NCBI RefSeq assembly: GCF_024733015.1
Contig: NZ_JANKJG010000014.1
Span: 1-64,000 of the forward strand
Direction of reading: 5' to 3'
Origin: Pseudosulfitobacter koreensis
Lineage (GTDB): Bacteria > Pseudomonadota > Alphaproteobacteria > Rhodobacterales > Rhodobacteraceae
Length of the DNA: 64,000 bases
The notes under the pieces are model-generated. The model saw only the letters and a list, made by a program, of their open reading frames with translations, was not told where the DNA came from and did no database searches. Positions within the stretch are counted from its first letter, which is position 1. Each line of letters starts with the position of its first letter. Below, one piece after another: positions 8,427 to 17,445 of this stretch. The position numbers were made by a program, and so were the translations under genes.

Positions 8427-8464
8427 CTGCACCGCAGCATTGCAAGTAAAATGCCGCAGTGCAG
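8427..8464. promoter_or_regulatory. Double PhaR operator upstream of phaP
   Basis: CTGCACCGCAG at 8427-8437 is an exact CTGC-N3-GCAG dyad; CCGCAGTGCAG at 8454-8464 differs by one base. They are 27 bp apart, between the phaC stop and the phaP start, so they most plausibly regulate phaP. Confidence 0.65.
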
Positions 8465-8501
8465 CAAAAGAAAATTGACCTGGCGTAATTGTCGCGGGAA
8501 A

Positions 8502-10307
8502 TCAGGTCTTTGGCTTGTTGGCCACATATGTACCCGGCGCATCGCACAAGGCGGGGTGCGATGCATCACCCGGTTGGCGCGCGGGAATCATCTTGCCCGA
8601 CCGCTTTTTCAGCCAGGCGCCCCAGCGCGGCCACCACGACCCTTCGTGGAACTGCGCACCTTCGAGCCAGGTGGTGTGATCGCCGGACATGTCCGTATTG
8701 GTGTAGTGCCCATACTTCTTCTTGGACGGCGGATTGACGATGCCCGCGATGTGGCCCGATTGGGTCATCAGAAACGTCTTTTGCTTGGATCCCATCTGCT
8801 GCACGCCGCGAAAGCTGTCCTTCCACGGGGCGATGTGGTCGGTCTCGCAGGCCACGGCGCAGATCGGCAGATCCAGATCGCCCAGCGACAGCTTGTGGCC
8901 CAGCAACTCCATCTCGCCACGCGCCAGACGGTCGCCCTGACAGAGCCCCTTGAGGTATTGCAGCGCCATCTTTGCAGGCAGGTTGGTGCCGTCGCCGTTC
9001 CAGAACAAAAGATCGAAGGCGGGGGGCGTTTCGCCCATCATGTAGCTGCGGATTGCGGGCGCATAGACCAGATCGTTCGAACGCAGGAACGAAAACGTCC
9101 GCGCCATGATCACCGAAGGCAGCACGCCCTTGTGCTCGACCTCGGCGGCGATGCCGTCGATGAAATCATCGGTCAGGAAGGGCGCAAACTCGCCCTGATC
9201 GCTGAAATCGGTCAGCGCGGTAAAGAAAGTGGCGGATTTGATCGAGGTGTCGCCGCGCTGCTTCATGATCGAGAGAGTCATCGACAGCGTGGTGCCCGCG
9301 ATGCAATAGCCGATCACGTTGACCTGCTTTTGTCCGGTGATCTTCTTCACCTCGTCCACGGCGGTCAGATAGCCTTCCTCGACGTACTCCTCCAACCCGA
9401 CATCACGGTAGGAGGCATCGGGATTGACCCAGGACACGATGAACAGCGTATAGCCCTGATCGACGATCCACTTGACCAGCGAATTCTGCGCCTTGAGGTC
9501 GAGGATATAGAACTTGTTGATCCAGGGCGGAAAGATGATCAGCGGGGTCGCGAGAACCTCGTCGGTGCTGGGCGCGTATTGGATCACCTCCATCATGCGG
9601 TTGCGAAACACCACCTTGCCAGGGGAAGACGCAATGTTGGTGCCGATGTCGAATGCCTGCTCGTCCGCCAGCTTGACCACCAACTCGCCGTTGTTGTTCT
9701 CAAGATCCTTGATCAGGTTCTCAAGCCCGTTGATCAGGCTTTGCCCTTCGGTCGCCACGGCCTTTTCCAGCGCATCGGGGTTGGTGGCCAGAAAATTGGT
9801 CGGGCTCATCAGATCGACGATCTGACGGGTGAAATAGCCCAGACGCCGTTTCTCGGCGGGGTCCATGTCCTCGACATTGTCCACGGCCTGCATCAGCGCG
9901 GCGGAATTGATCTGGTACTGCTGTTTGACGAAATTGAAATAGGGGTGGTGGTTCCACATCGGATTGGCAAAGCGGCGATCCGCCGGGCCGGTGTCTTCGG
10001 GCGCGGACAATCCGTGCTGCGTCAGCGCCTTTTGCGCCTCGACGAAATGCGCCATGGTTTTCGACCAATAGCCCATCTGCTGCTCGATCAGCTTGGCCGG
10101 ATTGTGCACTGCATCCTGCCAATATGCGGTCGCGGCCTTGCCGAACAGTTCTTGATTCGGGCCATCTAACGCAGCGTTATGTGTGCTGCGGTGCGTCATC
10201 ACGTGGGTCAGCCGTTCGCGCAGTTCTTCAACCTTGGCAAGGTTTTCCGTCAATTTGTCGATGGTTTCGACCGAGAGTTCACCAGATCCTGTGTCTTTTG
10301 TTGTCAT
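8502..10307 (-). CDS. phaC: Class I poly(3-hydroxyalkanoate) synthase PhaC
   Basis: 601-residue PHA polymerase that polymerises (R)-3-hydroxyacyl-CoA on the granule surface. The nucleophile elbow is the synthase-specific GYCIAGTT with Cys in place of lipase Ser. IIFPPWINKFYILDL and the TQSGHIAGI His segment are typical. I place the start at ATG 10307 (MTTKDTGSGEL), giving normal class I length. A longer frame to 10472 would run into the phaZ coding region. phaC and phaZ are divergent across 128 bp. phaA and phaB are not in the window. Confidence 0.95.
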   Translation of the reverse strand: MTTKDTGSGELSVETIDKLTENLAKVEELRERLTHVMTHRSTHNAALDGPNQELFGKAATAYWQDAVHNPAKLIEQQMGYWSKTMAHFVEAQKALTQHGLSAPEDTGPADRRFANPMWNHHPYFNFVKQQYQINSAALMQAVDNVEDMDPAEKRRLGYFTRQIVDLMSPTNFLATNPDALEKAVATEGQSLINGLENLIKDLENNNGELVVKLADEQAFDIGTNIASSPGKVVFRNRMMEVIQYAPSTDEVLATPLIIFPPWINKFYILDLKAQNSLVKWIVDQGYTLFIVSWVNPDASYRDVGLEEYVEEGYLTAVDEVKKITGQKQVNVIGYCIAGTTLSMTLSIMKQRGDTSIKSATFFTALTDFSDQGEFAPFLTDDFIDGIAAEVEHKGVLPSVIMARTFSFLRSNDLVYAPAIRSYMMGETPPAFDLLFWNGDGTNLPAKMALQYLKGLCQGDRLARGEMELLGHKLSLGDLDLPICAVACETDHIAPWKDSFRGVQQMGSKQKTFLMTQSGHIAGIVNPPSKKKYGHYTNTDMSGDHTTWLEGAQFHEGSWWPRWGAWLKKRSGKMIPARQPGDASHPALCDAPGTYVANKPKT

Positions 10308-10327
10308 AGTGGAACGAACCTCGTACT

Positions 10328-10339
10328 TTGCAGTTGCAG
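10328..10339. promoter_or_regulatory. Degenerate PhaR-type site in the phaC-phaZ intergenic region
   Basis: TTGCAGTTGCAG approximates the CTGC-N3/4-GCAG dyad. It lies 21 bp upstream of the phaC ATG and 97 bp before the phaZ ATG, so one site could affect both. Weaker than the phaR and phaP sites. Confidence 0.35.
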
Positions 10340-10435
10340 CATTATATAGTATCGTAACCTTGATTAACGTCGCCGACTTCGGGGAGGCATGCGACGATTG
10401 CGCCGGGCACACCCGGCAGAAACAGGAGACCCGAG

Positions 10436-11764
10436 ATGCGTTACATGGCCACCTACGATCTGATGGAGACAATCAGAACGACGAATCAATGGCTTGGCGC
10501 CTCGGCCCTTGCGATGGGATCATACCCTGCCTTCTCCATGATCCCAAACCCCGCGTTCGGATGGATGCGGGCCTGGGGTGAGGTTACAGAGCGTAGTTTT
10601 CAGCGCATGGTCGTCAAACCCGACTGGGACATTCCCCACTTCACGGCCAAGGACGGCAAGGACCACATCGTGACCATCTCGAAGGTGGTCGAGGATGATT
10701 TCGGCGATCTGCTGCACTTCGAAGTGCCGGGCCGCGACGAGGAAAAACCGACCGTTCTGCTGGTTGCCCCCATGTCGGGCCACTACGCCACGTTGCTGCG
10801 CAAGACCGTGATTTCGCTGCTGCCCGACTGTGACGTCTACATCACCGACTGGCACAATGCGCGCGATATCCCCGTCAGCGCGGGCAAGTTCGATATCGAG
10901 GATTACACACTCTACCTTGTGAACTTCATGAAGCACTTGGGGCCGGACACGCATGTGATCGCGGTTTGCCAGCCTGCGCCACTGACACTGGCCGCCACCG
11001 CCTATCTGGCCGAGGAAGAGCCCGCGGCACAGCCCCGCAGCCTGACCCTGATCGGTGGTCCGATTGATCCCGGTGCTGCCGCCACTGAAGTCACCGACTT
11101 TGGCCATTCCGTCACGATGGGCCAGTTGGAAAAATCCATGATCCAACGCGTCGGGTTCAAATATCCGGGCGTCGGTCGTCAGGTCTATCCTGGCCTGCTG
11201 CAGCTGTCTTCGTTCATCTCGATGAACGGTGAAAAGCACGCCAAGGCGTTCAACGACCAGATCGCGCGCGCCGCACGTGGCGAGGCATCGGACCATGACA
11301 AGCACAACGAGTTCTACGACGAGTATCTGGCCGTCATGGACATGACCGCCGAATTCTACCTGTCGACGGTCGAGCGTATCTTTCAGAACCATGAGATCGC
11401 CAAGAACGAATTCGTGGTCGCGGGCCGCAAGGTCGATTTTGGCAAGATCACGACAGTCGCCGTCAAGACCGTCGAAGGCGGTGAGGACGACATTACCGCC
11501 CCCGGTCAGTGCATCGCGGCGCTGGACCTGTGCACCGGTCTGCCCGACACGAAAAAGGCCAGCCACGTGGAGCCGCACGCGGGCCACTACGGCATCTTCG
11601 CAGGCAGCAGCTGGCGCAACAACATCCGCCCCATGGTGCTGGAGTTCATCAGCAAGAACAGTCAGGGCGCTGCACCGTCCAAGGGTGCCGCGAACACCTC
11701 GCAAAAGCCCGACGCAGCCCCCGCGCCGCTGCGCAAGAACGGCTCGACCGACGTTCCGGTCTGA
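10436..11764 (+). CDS. phaZ: Intracellular PHA depolymerase PhaZ
   Basis: 442-residue PHB depolymerase-family enzyme that mobilises stored polymer. The catalytic Cys lies in VIAVCQPAPLTLAA, the form seen in Cupriavidus-type intracellular PhaZ. The C-terminal PHAGHYGIF segment provides His, and the LLVAPMSGHYATLLRKT segment is typical. The N-terminus MRYMATYDLMETIRTTNQW is standard. The last 30 residues are low-complexity (Ala/Pro/Lys) and may be dispensable. Divergent from phaC, so degradation and synthesis share a control region. Confidence 0.93.
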   Translation: MRYMATYDLMETIRTTNQWLGASALAMGSYPAFSMIPNPAFGWMRAWGEVTERSFQRMVVKPDWDIPHFTAKDGKDHIVTISKVVEDDFGDLLHFEVPGRDEEKPTVLLVAPMSGHYATLLRKTVISLLPDCDVYITDWHNARDIPVSAGKFDIEDYTLYLVNFMKHLGPDTHVIAVCQPAPLTLAATAYLAEEEPAAQPRSLTLIGGPIDPGAAATEVTDFGHSVTMGQLEKSMIQRVGFKYPGVGRQVYPGLLQLSSFISMNGEKHAKAFNDQIARAARGEASDHDKHNEFYDEYLAVMDMTAEFYLSTVERIFQNHEIAKNEFVVAGRKVDFGKITTVAVKTVEGGEDDITAPGQCIAALDLCTGLPDTKKASHVEPHAGHYGIFAGSSWRNNIRPMVLEFISKNSQGAAPSKGAANTSQKPDAAPAPLRKNGSTDVPV

Positions 11765-11792
11765 ACCGCAGACATCCCGTCGCGAGACACTG

Positions 11793-11827
11793 AAAGCGCC
11801 TCTCCCCCCGTGGAGGGCGCTTTTTTT
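11793..11827 (+). terminator. Intrinsic terminator of phaZ
   Basis: AAAGCGCC-T-C pairs with GAGGGCGCTTT and runs into seven T, 28 bp after the phaZ stop. Confidence 0.85.
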
Positions 11828-11974
11828 CGTTGAGAACCTGTCGTTTTTGTTGATCTTGTCGTTTTTGTGCTAACTTGCAGGTCACGATCTGAACGCGATG
11901 ACCGTGTTCGAAGTGGCCCCGGCAAGATGAAGCCCGGTCGCTTTTGGCTTCTCACAAGAACAGATGAGAATTTC

Positions 11975-13615
11975 ATGACATTTTCCAAAACCGTTCACCC
12001 CGCCGCGCGCAACTACGCTGATGAGGTCGCCGCAGGCACACTGTCGCGACGTGAATTCATGTCGCGCGCAACCGCACTTGGCGTCAGCGCCACAGCAGCT
12101 TACGGCCTGCTCGGCCTTGCACAGCCGGTGCGCGCCGCAGCCCACGCCCAGTCGGGCGGCATGCTGCGCATCGAATCCACGGTCAAGGCGCTGAAAGATC
12201 CGCGCACCTATGACTGGCCGCAGATGTCCAACTATACCCGCGGCTATCTCGAGTATCTGGTCGAGTATCAGGAAGACGGCACATTCCAACCCGCCCTGCT
12301 GGAAAGCTGGGAGGTCAACGACGACGCCACCGAGTACACGCTCAAGATCCGCCCCGGCGTGACCTGGAGCAACGGCGATGTGTTCACCGCCGAGGACGTG
12401 GCGTTCAACATCTCGCGCTGGTGCGAAAAGGGCGTCGAAGGCAATTCGATGGCCTCGCGCATGTCGTCGCTGGTCGACGATGAAACCGGCATGGCCCGCG
12501 ACGGAGCCATCACGGTCGTCGATGACGCCACCGTGCGCCTGTCCCCGGCACAGCCCGACATCACGCTGATCGCGGGTTTCTCGGACTATCCGGCTGCGAT
12601 TGTACACCAGTCGTTCAACGGCGATCCCTTGGACAATCCGATTGGCACCGGCCCTTACCTGCCCGGCGATTTCGAAGTCGGCGTCAAGGCTGTCCTGATC
12701 AAGAACGAGGATCACACCTGGTGGGGCGAAGGCGCCTATCTGGACCGGATCGAATATCTGGACTTTGGCACTGATCAGGCCAGCATCGTGGCCGCCGTGG
12801 ACGCGGACGAAGTGGACATGGTCTACGAATCCATCGGCGAGTTCATCCAGATTTTCGACTCGATCGGCTGGGAGAAATCCGAAGCGGTCACCGCCAACAC
12901 CGTCGTGATCCGTGCCAACCAGGAGGCTGAAATCAACGGCATGAAGCCATATGCGGACGCCCGTGTGCGCCGGGCGCTGGCGATGGCCATCGACAATTCG
13001 GTGCTGCTGGAACTGGGCTTTTCCAACAACGGCCTTGTCGCGGAAAACCACCACGTGTCGCCGCTGCACCCCGAATATGCCGAACTGCCCGCGCCCGTGT
13101 ACGATCCCGCAGCTGCCAAGGCGCTGATGGAAGAGGCGGGCATGGGCGATTTCGAGCACGAGCTGATTTCCATCGACGACACATGGCGCAAGAACACCTC
13201 GGACGCGGCGGCTGCGATGCTGCGGGACGCAGGCATCAACGTGAAACGCACGATCCTGCCGGGTGCGACGTTCTGGAACGACTGGGTGAAATACCCGCTA
13301 TCGACGACCGACTGGGCACAGCGTCCGCTTGGCGTTCAGGTTCTGGCACTGGCCTACCGTTCGGGCGAGGCGTGGAATGAAACCGCGTTCTCCAACGCCG
13401 AGTTCGACGGGCTGCTGGCGGATGCGCTGGCCATCGCCGATGCCGACCAGCGCCGCGAGGTCATGGCCAAGCTTGAGAAGATCATGCAGGACGAAGGCGT
13501 GGTCATCCAGCCCTACTGGCGCTCGATCTACCGCCACCACAAGCCCGGCGTCGTCGGTGCGGAAATGCACCCGACGTTCGAAATTCACGTGGCGAAACTG
13601 GGCTACGCTGCCTGA
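11975..13615 (+). CDS. Tat-exported ABC transporter substrate-binding protein, family 5 (peptide/opine)
   Basis: 546-residue periplasmic binding protein of the DppA/OppA superfamily (SBP_bac_5). The twin-arginine motif is SRREFM at about residue 24, followed by a hydrophobic stretch and AHAQSGG after the likely cleavage site. Body motifs include [20 protein letters not shown], and [21 protein letters not shown] typical of the family. ATG 11975 is chosen because it puts the Tat motif near the N-terminus; a frame from 11867 adds unsupported residues. No permease or ATPase genes are adjacent, so it is an orphan that presumably works with a transporter elsewhere. Confidence 0.88.
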   Translation: MTFSKTVHPAARNYADEVAAGTLSRREFMSRATALGVSATAAYGLLGLAQPVRAAAHAQSGGMLRIESTVKALKDPRTYDWPQMSNYTRGYLEYLVEYQEDGTFQPALLESWEVNDDATEYTLKIRPGVTWSNGDVFTAEDVAFNISRWCEKGVEGNSMASRMSSLVDDETGMARDGAITVVDDATVRLSPAQPDITLIAGFSDYPAAIVHQSFNGDPLDNPIGTGPYLPGDFEVGVKAVLIKNEDHTWWGEGAYLDRIEYLDFGTDQASIVAAVDADEVDMVYESIGEFIQIFDSIGWEKSEAVTANTVVIRANQEAEINGMKPYADARVRRALAMAIDNSVLLELGFSNNGLVAENHHVSPLHPEYAELPAPVYDPAAAKALMEEAGMGDFEHELISIDDTWRKNTSDAAAAMLRDAGINVKRTILPGATFWNDWVKYPLSTTDWAQRPLGVQVLALAYRSGEAWNETAFSNAEFDGLLADALAIADADQRREVMAKLEKIMQDEGVVIQPYWRSIYRHHKPGVVGAEMHPTFEIHVAKLGYAA

Positions 13616-13630
13616 ACCACGAACATCTGC

Positions 13631-13653
13631 CCGGCTCCCTTCGCGGGGGGCCG
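13631..13653. terminator. Hairpin between convergent genes
   Basis: CCGGC-T-CCC, loop TTCGC, GGGG-GG-CCGG lies in the 45-bp gap between genes ending at 13615 (+) and 13661 (-). GC-rich stem without a clear T-run, so termination is likely but not certain. Confidence 0.5.
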
Positions 13654-13660
13654 GTTCGGC

Positions 13661-14374
13661 CTAGCTGCGCAGCACCATCGGTTGCTTCATCCACGCCCGC
13701 AGCGCTGCGGTTGTCTGTTCGGGCTGTTCCAGCGGCGGCAAATGCCCTGCGTCTTCGATCACCACCAGTTTTGCATAATGGATCAGCTCCGCCATGAAGC
13801 TGTGATGTCGCGCCGGGGTCAGCAGATCATGCGCGCCGCACATCACCAGCGTCGGCACCCTGCATTTGCGCAGCGTGCTTTGCTGGTCCCGGCGGCGTTG
13901 CATCGCGCGGGACTGGCGCACGAAGACCTCTGCCCCCAGCGTCCGCGCCATCGACGCCACCGCCGACAGCACCGTTGCGCGGTGCGCACCCGGTGCCAGG
14001 GTTTCAGGCTTGAGATGCGTGCGCATCACCTCGTCCAGCCGCCCGGCGCGCGCGCCCACGATCAGTGCCTCGCGCGCGGCGGCGGTCTGGGGCGTGTCGG
14101 CCTGCGCATTGGTCGAGATCAGCGCGATGCGGCTGACGCGATCGGGGGCGCGGCGCAGGATTTCCATTCCGACCATCGCACCGAAGCCCAGACCCGCCAG
14201 CGCAAAGCGTTTGGGCAATTGGTCCAGCAGGTTCGACGCGATCTCCTCGATCCGCTCGCCTTGGGTCACCGGGGCAATGGTCACGCATATCTCGTTGGAA
14301 AAGGCGGCCATTTGCGCATCGTACAGCCTTGCGTCGCACATCATTCCGGGAATTAGAACCAGAGGTTCGGTCAT
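13661..14374 (-). CDS. Alpha/beta-hydrolase fold protein lacking the nucleophile serine
   Basis: 237-residue alpha/beta-hydrolase. The acid and base of the triad are recognisable (Asp183 in CGAHDLLTP, His211 in DAGHLPPLEQP). The nucleophile elbow reads AGLGFGAMVG (60-69) where active relatives have G-H-S-x-G, so position 63 is Gly, not Ser. The oxyanion strand LVLIPGMMCDARLY is normal. Either the protein is a non-catalytic hydrolase-fold protein, or an unusual residue substitutes. ATG 14374 starts MTEPLVLIPG. It stands alone, 106 bp after the unknown gene at 14481-15113 on the same strand. Confidence 0.82.
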   Translation of the reverse strand: MTEPLVLIPGMMCDARLYDAQMAAFSNEICVTIAPVTQGERIEEIASNLLDQLPKRFALAGLGFGAMVGMEILRRAPDRVSRIALISTNAQADTPQTAAAREALIVGARAGRLDEVMRTHLKPETLAPGAHRATVLSAVASMARTLGAEVFVRQSRAMQRRRDQQSTLRKCRVPTLVMCGAHDLLTPARHHSFMAELIHYAKLVVIEDAGHLPPLEQPEQTTAALRAWMKQPMVLRS

Positions 14375-14480
14375 GCCTGTCTCGCGCTTTCGTTGCTGCG
14401 TTTGCGCCGCAACATGTCGCATGCGCCTGCATGCTACAAGTGTTAACGCTGACATGGGCCAGCGGAAACCTGCTCCCGCC

Positions 14481-15113
14481 TCAGGGCAGCGAGAGCCCGC
14501 GAAAGGCTGGAAAATCCGCATAGCGAGCACGGCGCGTGGCCAGGTCTTCATCTGGCTCGGCGCCCGCGCGCAGCAGCATCCCCTTGGGTGCGATGTAGCT
14601 TGAGATCGTACGTAGCGGTGTGGGACGCCAGTCCAGGTTGAACGCACAAAGCTTGGGGAAGAACCAGATCGCGGAATAGGGCAGATGATCGTGCAGCCAC
14701 CACGCCAGATCGCGCCAGTCGCGCCCCTGCGCGTAGCGGTCGGCAAACCACGGGATCACCAGTGAGGTGCCTGCGATGGCCGCAGGGCCCCCTGCCCGGT
14801 CCCAGATATGGCATTCGATGGGGTTGTCGTTGCGCGCGCAGTTCAGCCCGTTTTCGTTGCCAAAGCGGTTGAGCGCGGGCGACCGGTACCCCGACCGGAT
14901 CGCCAGCCGCCCGAAGGTTTCGGTCAGCGGGTCCAGCAGTTTGACGCACAGCGCCCGGCCATTCGCGATTGCCAGATCGGGGTCGGTGGGCACATTTGGG
15001 ATGCCGTGCAGGCTGCCGATTTCGGAATGGAGAAAATCGCGCATGAAAAAATGGCGCGACAGGCGCACGCGGCCCAAATCCTCCAGACCGCGCATGCTGC
15101 GGGGTTGGCGCAT
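14481..15113 (-). CDS. Conserved protein of unknown function, faintly peptidase M15-like
   Basis: 210 residues, cytoplasmic by composition. The N-terminal half (FLHSEIGSLHGIPNVPTDPD, then LAIRSGYRSPALN) resembles the opening of D-Ala-D-Ala carboxypeptidase-like M15_3 domains. The zinc-binding His/Asp motif of that family is replaced by NPIECHIWD, and a Trp-rich stretch (RDWRDLAWWLHDHLPYSAIWFF) follows. Function unknown. Start ATG 15113 overlaps the stop of the glyoxalase-fold gene upstream by 3 nt (15113-15115), so the two are co-translated; a longer start at 15131 is possible. Confidence 0.65.
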   Translation of the reverse strand: MRQPRSMRGLEDLGRVRLSRHFFMRDFLHSEIGSLHGIPNVPTDPDLAIANGRALCVKLLDPLTETFGRLAIRSGYRSPALNRFGNENGLNCARNDNPIECHIWDRAGGPAAIAGTSLVIPWFADRYAQGRDWRDLAWWLHDHLPYSAIWFFPKLCAFNLDWRPTPLRTISSYIAPKGMLLRAGAEPDEDLATRRARYADFPAFRGLSLP

Positions 15114-15544
15114 CAGACAGCGCCGTTCCACTGGAACGCGCCGTCCGGCCCCAGCGGTGCGGCAGGGTTGTGGGCGATTTCCCAGATGTGTCCCTCGGGG
15201 TCGGCGAAATAGCCGATGTGCCCGCCCCAGAACACGTCATGCGCGGGTTTCAGGATGCGCGCACCCGCCGCTTTGGCGCGGGCCATCAGGGGGGCCACTT
15301 CGTCTTTGTCGCGCACGTTATAGGCCAGGGTGATCGCCCCGTGCCCCAGCGCATCGAGCGGCAGACCCATGTCGCGTGCCAGATCCTCCAGCGGATAGAG
15401 CGCCAGCGTCTGCCCGATCAGATCAAAGGCTACGACGCCATCGGGGCTGTCCACCGCTCTCCAACCCAGTGCGGTGTAAAACGCGGTCTCTGCCGCGATA
15501 TCGCGCACGCCGAGGGTAATCAGGCTGATCCGTTGGTCCATCAT
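15113..15544 (-). CDS. VOC (glyoxalase/bleomycin resistance) family protein
   Basis: 143-residue protein with two beta-alpha-beta-beta-beta modules: SLITLGVRDIAAETAFYTALGW and AITLAYNVRDKDEVAPLMARA. The C-terminal YFADPEGHIWEIAHNP carries the usual final metal-ligand Glu. No substrate can be assigned. Two consecutive ATGs (15544, 15541); the first overlaps the stop of the upstream hydrolase (15541-15543). Part of a reverse-strand run of overlapping genes from 17285 to 14481. Confidence 0.82.
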   Translation of the reverse strand: MMDQRISLITLGVRDIAAETAFYTALGWRAVDSPDGVVAFDLIGQTLALYPLEDLARDMGLPLDALGHGAITLAYNVRDKDEVAPLMARAKAAGARILKPAHDVFWGGHIGYFADPEGHIWEIAHNPAAPLGPDGAFQWNGAV

Positions 15545-16533
15545 TCGATCTCTCTTATCCATCCCAATATGCCCGAGACTATCAGCTCCGTCTGGCTGGG
15601 CGACATGATTTCGCCCGCGACCACATGGGCGGCGGGGTCGTCGCCCTGTTGCAGATCGGGAAAGGCGCGTGTGGCGACCGTGCCCCAGCCTGCGCCCCAT
15701 TGTCGGCGCACACGGTCGGTGGCTTGCGGGTCGACCACCTGATCGGCGTCGGAATACCAGAACAGGGCGGGCACCAGGAAATCATCATGCTCCAACGCGT
15801 TCACGGCCTTGACCAGCGCGCCCAGCGGCAGGGCCGCGACGGAGGGATAGCGGGTGGTCCAGTATCTTTCCTGTGCTGCGTTGCGCGGTGTGAAACCGAT
15901 CGTATCGCCCGCGATCCAGGGCGCCCAGGTCCGCGCCAGCGGCCATGTCAGCACGGCGGCATAGGGGTTGTTGACCCCAAAGTTCGGCGACACCAGAACC
16001 ACGCCCGCGACACGGTCCATGTGCGCAGGGCTGGCGACGGCGGCGGTGATCAGCGTGGCACCGGTCGAGGTGCCGATCAGGATCACCTTGTCGCCGACGG
16101 CCTGGGCTGCGGCCAAGCCTTCGGCCATATCGGCCATCCAGCCTGCAACGGACGCGGTGCCCATCGCCGCACTGTCGCGCCCGTGCCCTTGCAGGCGCGT
16201 GTAGACCAGATTTGCGCCCAAGGCGTCCGCGACGCGGTCGGGAACGGGGCGGATTTCTTCGGAGGTGGCGGAAAAGCCGTGCACATAGAGCACCGACCAT
16301 TCGGTTTTCTGCTCGGACGCGCCGGCCCAGATGACACGTTTTTCAACGCCTTCGGTGATGTCGTCGAAACGTGCCTCGGTGCGGGCGAAATGGGCGGCGA
16401 CGCCACCGTCGAACTGGCCCTTGTCGAAATACATGTCCAGCGGTGCAGGTTCGCGCGGGCCGAAGGCGACGATGAGCGCAAAGAGCGTCGCAAGCGCAAC
16501 CAGAAACCACGCGCCTGCATCGCGCCACGTCAC
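15541..16533 (-). CDS. Membrane-anchored alpha/beta hydrolase
   Basis: 330 residues. An N-terminal membrane segment (AWFLVALATLFALIVAFG, about residues 7-24) is followed by a hydrolase domain. It has VLYVHGFSATSEEIRP as oxyanion region, GTSTGATL as nucleophile elbow and a DQVVD acid segment. The nearest familiar types are monoacylglycerol-lipase/esterase-like proteins; the substrate is unknown. It starts with GTG 16533, whose last bases form the TGA of the preceding hydrolase (GTGA overlap), indicating tight coupling. Confidence 0.82.
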   Translation of the reverse strand: MTWRDAGAWFLVALATLFALIVAFGPREPAPLDMYFDKGQFDGGVAAHFARTEARFDDITEGVEKRVIWAGASEQKTEWSVLYVHGFSATSEEIRPVPDRVADALGANLVYTRLQGHGRDSAAMGTASVAGWMADMAEGLAAAQAVGDKVILIGTSTGATLITAAVASPAHMDRVAGVVLVSPNFGVNNPYAAVLTWPLARTWAPWIAGDTIGFTPRNAAQERYWTTRYPSVAALPLGALVKAVNALEHDDFLVPALFWYSDADQVVDPQATDRVRRQWGAGWGTVATRAFPDLQQGDDPAAHVVAGEIMSPSQTELIVSGILGWIREIE

Positions 16534-17285
16534 CCTGCCGCCCCGGCGATGACATCCATGACCGCCTGTTCGATCAGCGTCAGGCAAGGCCCGTCGGAAA
16601 AGCGGTGATCGGCGTCCTTGACCAGCAACAGCCGCATGTCGGGGCTGTCGGCGTGGTTCAGCAGATGCACGGCGGTTGCGGTGCTGACGGCGGTGTCGGC
16701 GGTGCCTTGCAGGCAGCGCACGGCAAAGGGCAGCGGCAGCGGATCGCGCAGCACCAGCCGGGTGCGCCCGTCGTCGATCATGCGTTTGGTGATGATGAAG
16801 GGCTCCATATAGTCCGAGGGCATCGCGATCTGCCCGTCGCGTTCCAGCGTCGCCTTCTGCGCGTCGGTGAAGTTGGCCCAATAGCCATCTTCGGTGAAAT
16901 CCGGGGCGGCGGCAATGGTGACCAGCCCCGCGACCCGCTCGGGGTGGGCGCGGCAGAACAGCAGCGATTGCCAGCCGCCCATGGACGAGCCGACGGGGAC
17001 GATCTTGCCCGTGGTCAGGGCCGTGATCGCGGCCGCAGTGTCCTCGGCCCAGTCGCCGATGCACCCTTCCTCGAAGGTGCCGCTGCTGAGGCCGTGGCCG
17101 GAATAGTCGAACCGCAGGAAGGCGCGGCCCTGCGCCTTGCACCACGCTTCGAGATGGACGGCCTTCGTGCCTTCCATGTCGGATTTGAGCCCGCCGAGGA
17201 AGACCACGCAGGGGCCGTCACCTGCGGTCAGATGATAGGCGATGCGGCGGCCCTGCGGCGTGTTCAGATACTGCGGATCGGGCAT
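16530..17285 (-). CDS. Alpha/beta hydrolase (serine hydrolase, palmitoyl-thioesterase/esterase type)
   Basis: 251-residue soluble hydrolase. VVFLGGLKSDMEGTKA begins the fold, FDYSGHGLSSG is the strand 4 region, and VGSSMGGWQSLL is an intact G-x-S-x-G elbow. The C-terminal VKDADHRFSD supplies His. SDMEGTKA and YSGHG recall ABHD10/abhydrolase proteins common in Rhizobiales and Rhodobacterales. First gene of the four-gene overlapping run 17285-14481. Confidence 0.82.
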   Translation of the reverse strand: MPDPQYLNTPQGRRIAYHLTAGDGPCVVFLGGLKSDMEGTKAVHLEAWCKAQGRAFLRFDYSGHGLSSGTFEEGCIGDWAEDTAAAITALTTGKIVPVGSSMGGWQSLLFCRAHPERVAGLVTIAAAPDFTEDGYWANFTDAQKATLERDGQIAMPSDYMEPFIITKRMIDDGRTRLVLRDPLPLPFAVRCLQGTADTAVSTATAVHLLNHADSPDMRLLLVKDADHRFSDGPCLTLIEQAVMDVIAGAAG

Positions 17286-17445
17286 GAAATCTTCCTCAAT
17301 TCAGGTCTGATGGCAGTCTGCGCAGGGAAGGCGGGGCGTTCAACTCGATTTTTGTCAAAGCGTCCGGGATATGGGAACGCCACGTCAGTTGGTCGCGGCC
17401 CCTGCGGGCCTTGCTCTTTCATCCGGTGCGGCCCAAAGCTGCCCT

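Noticed and set aside
8424..10169. 581-aa plus-strand frame over phaC
   Set aside because: Antisense to a well-supported PHA synthase; no family features.
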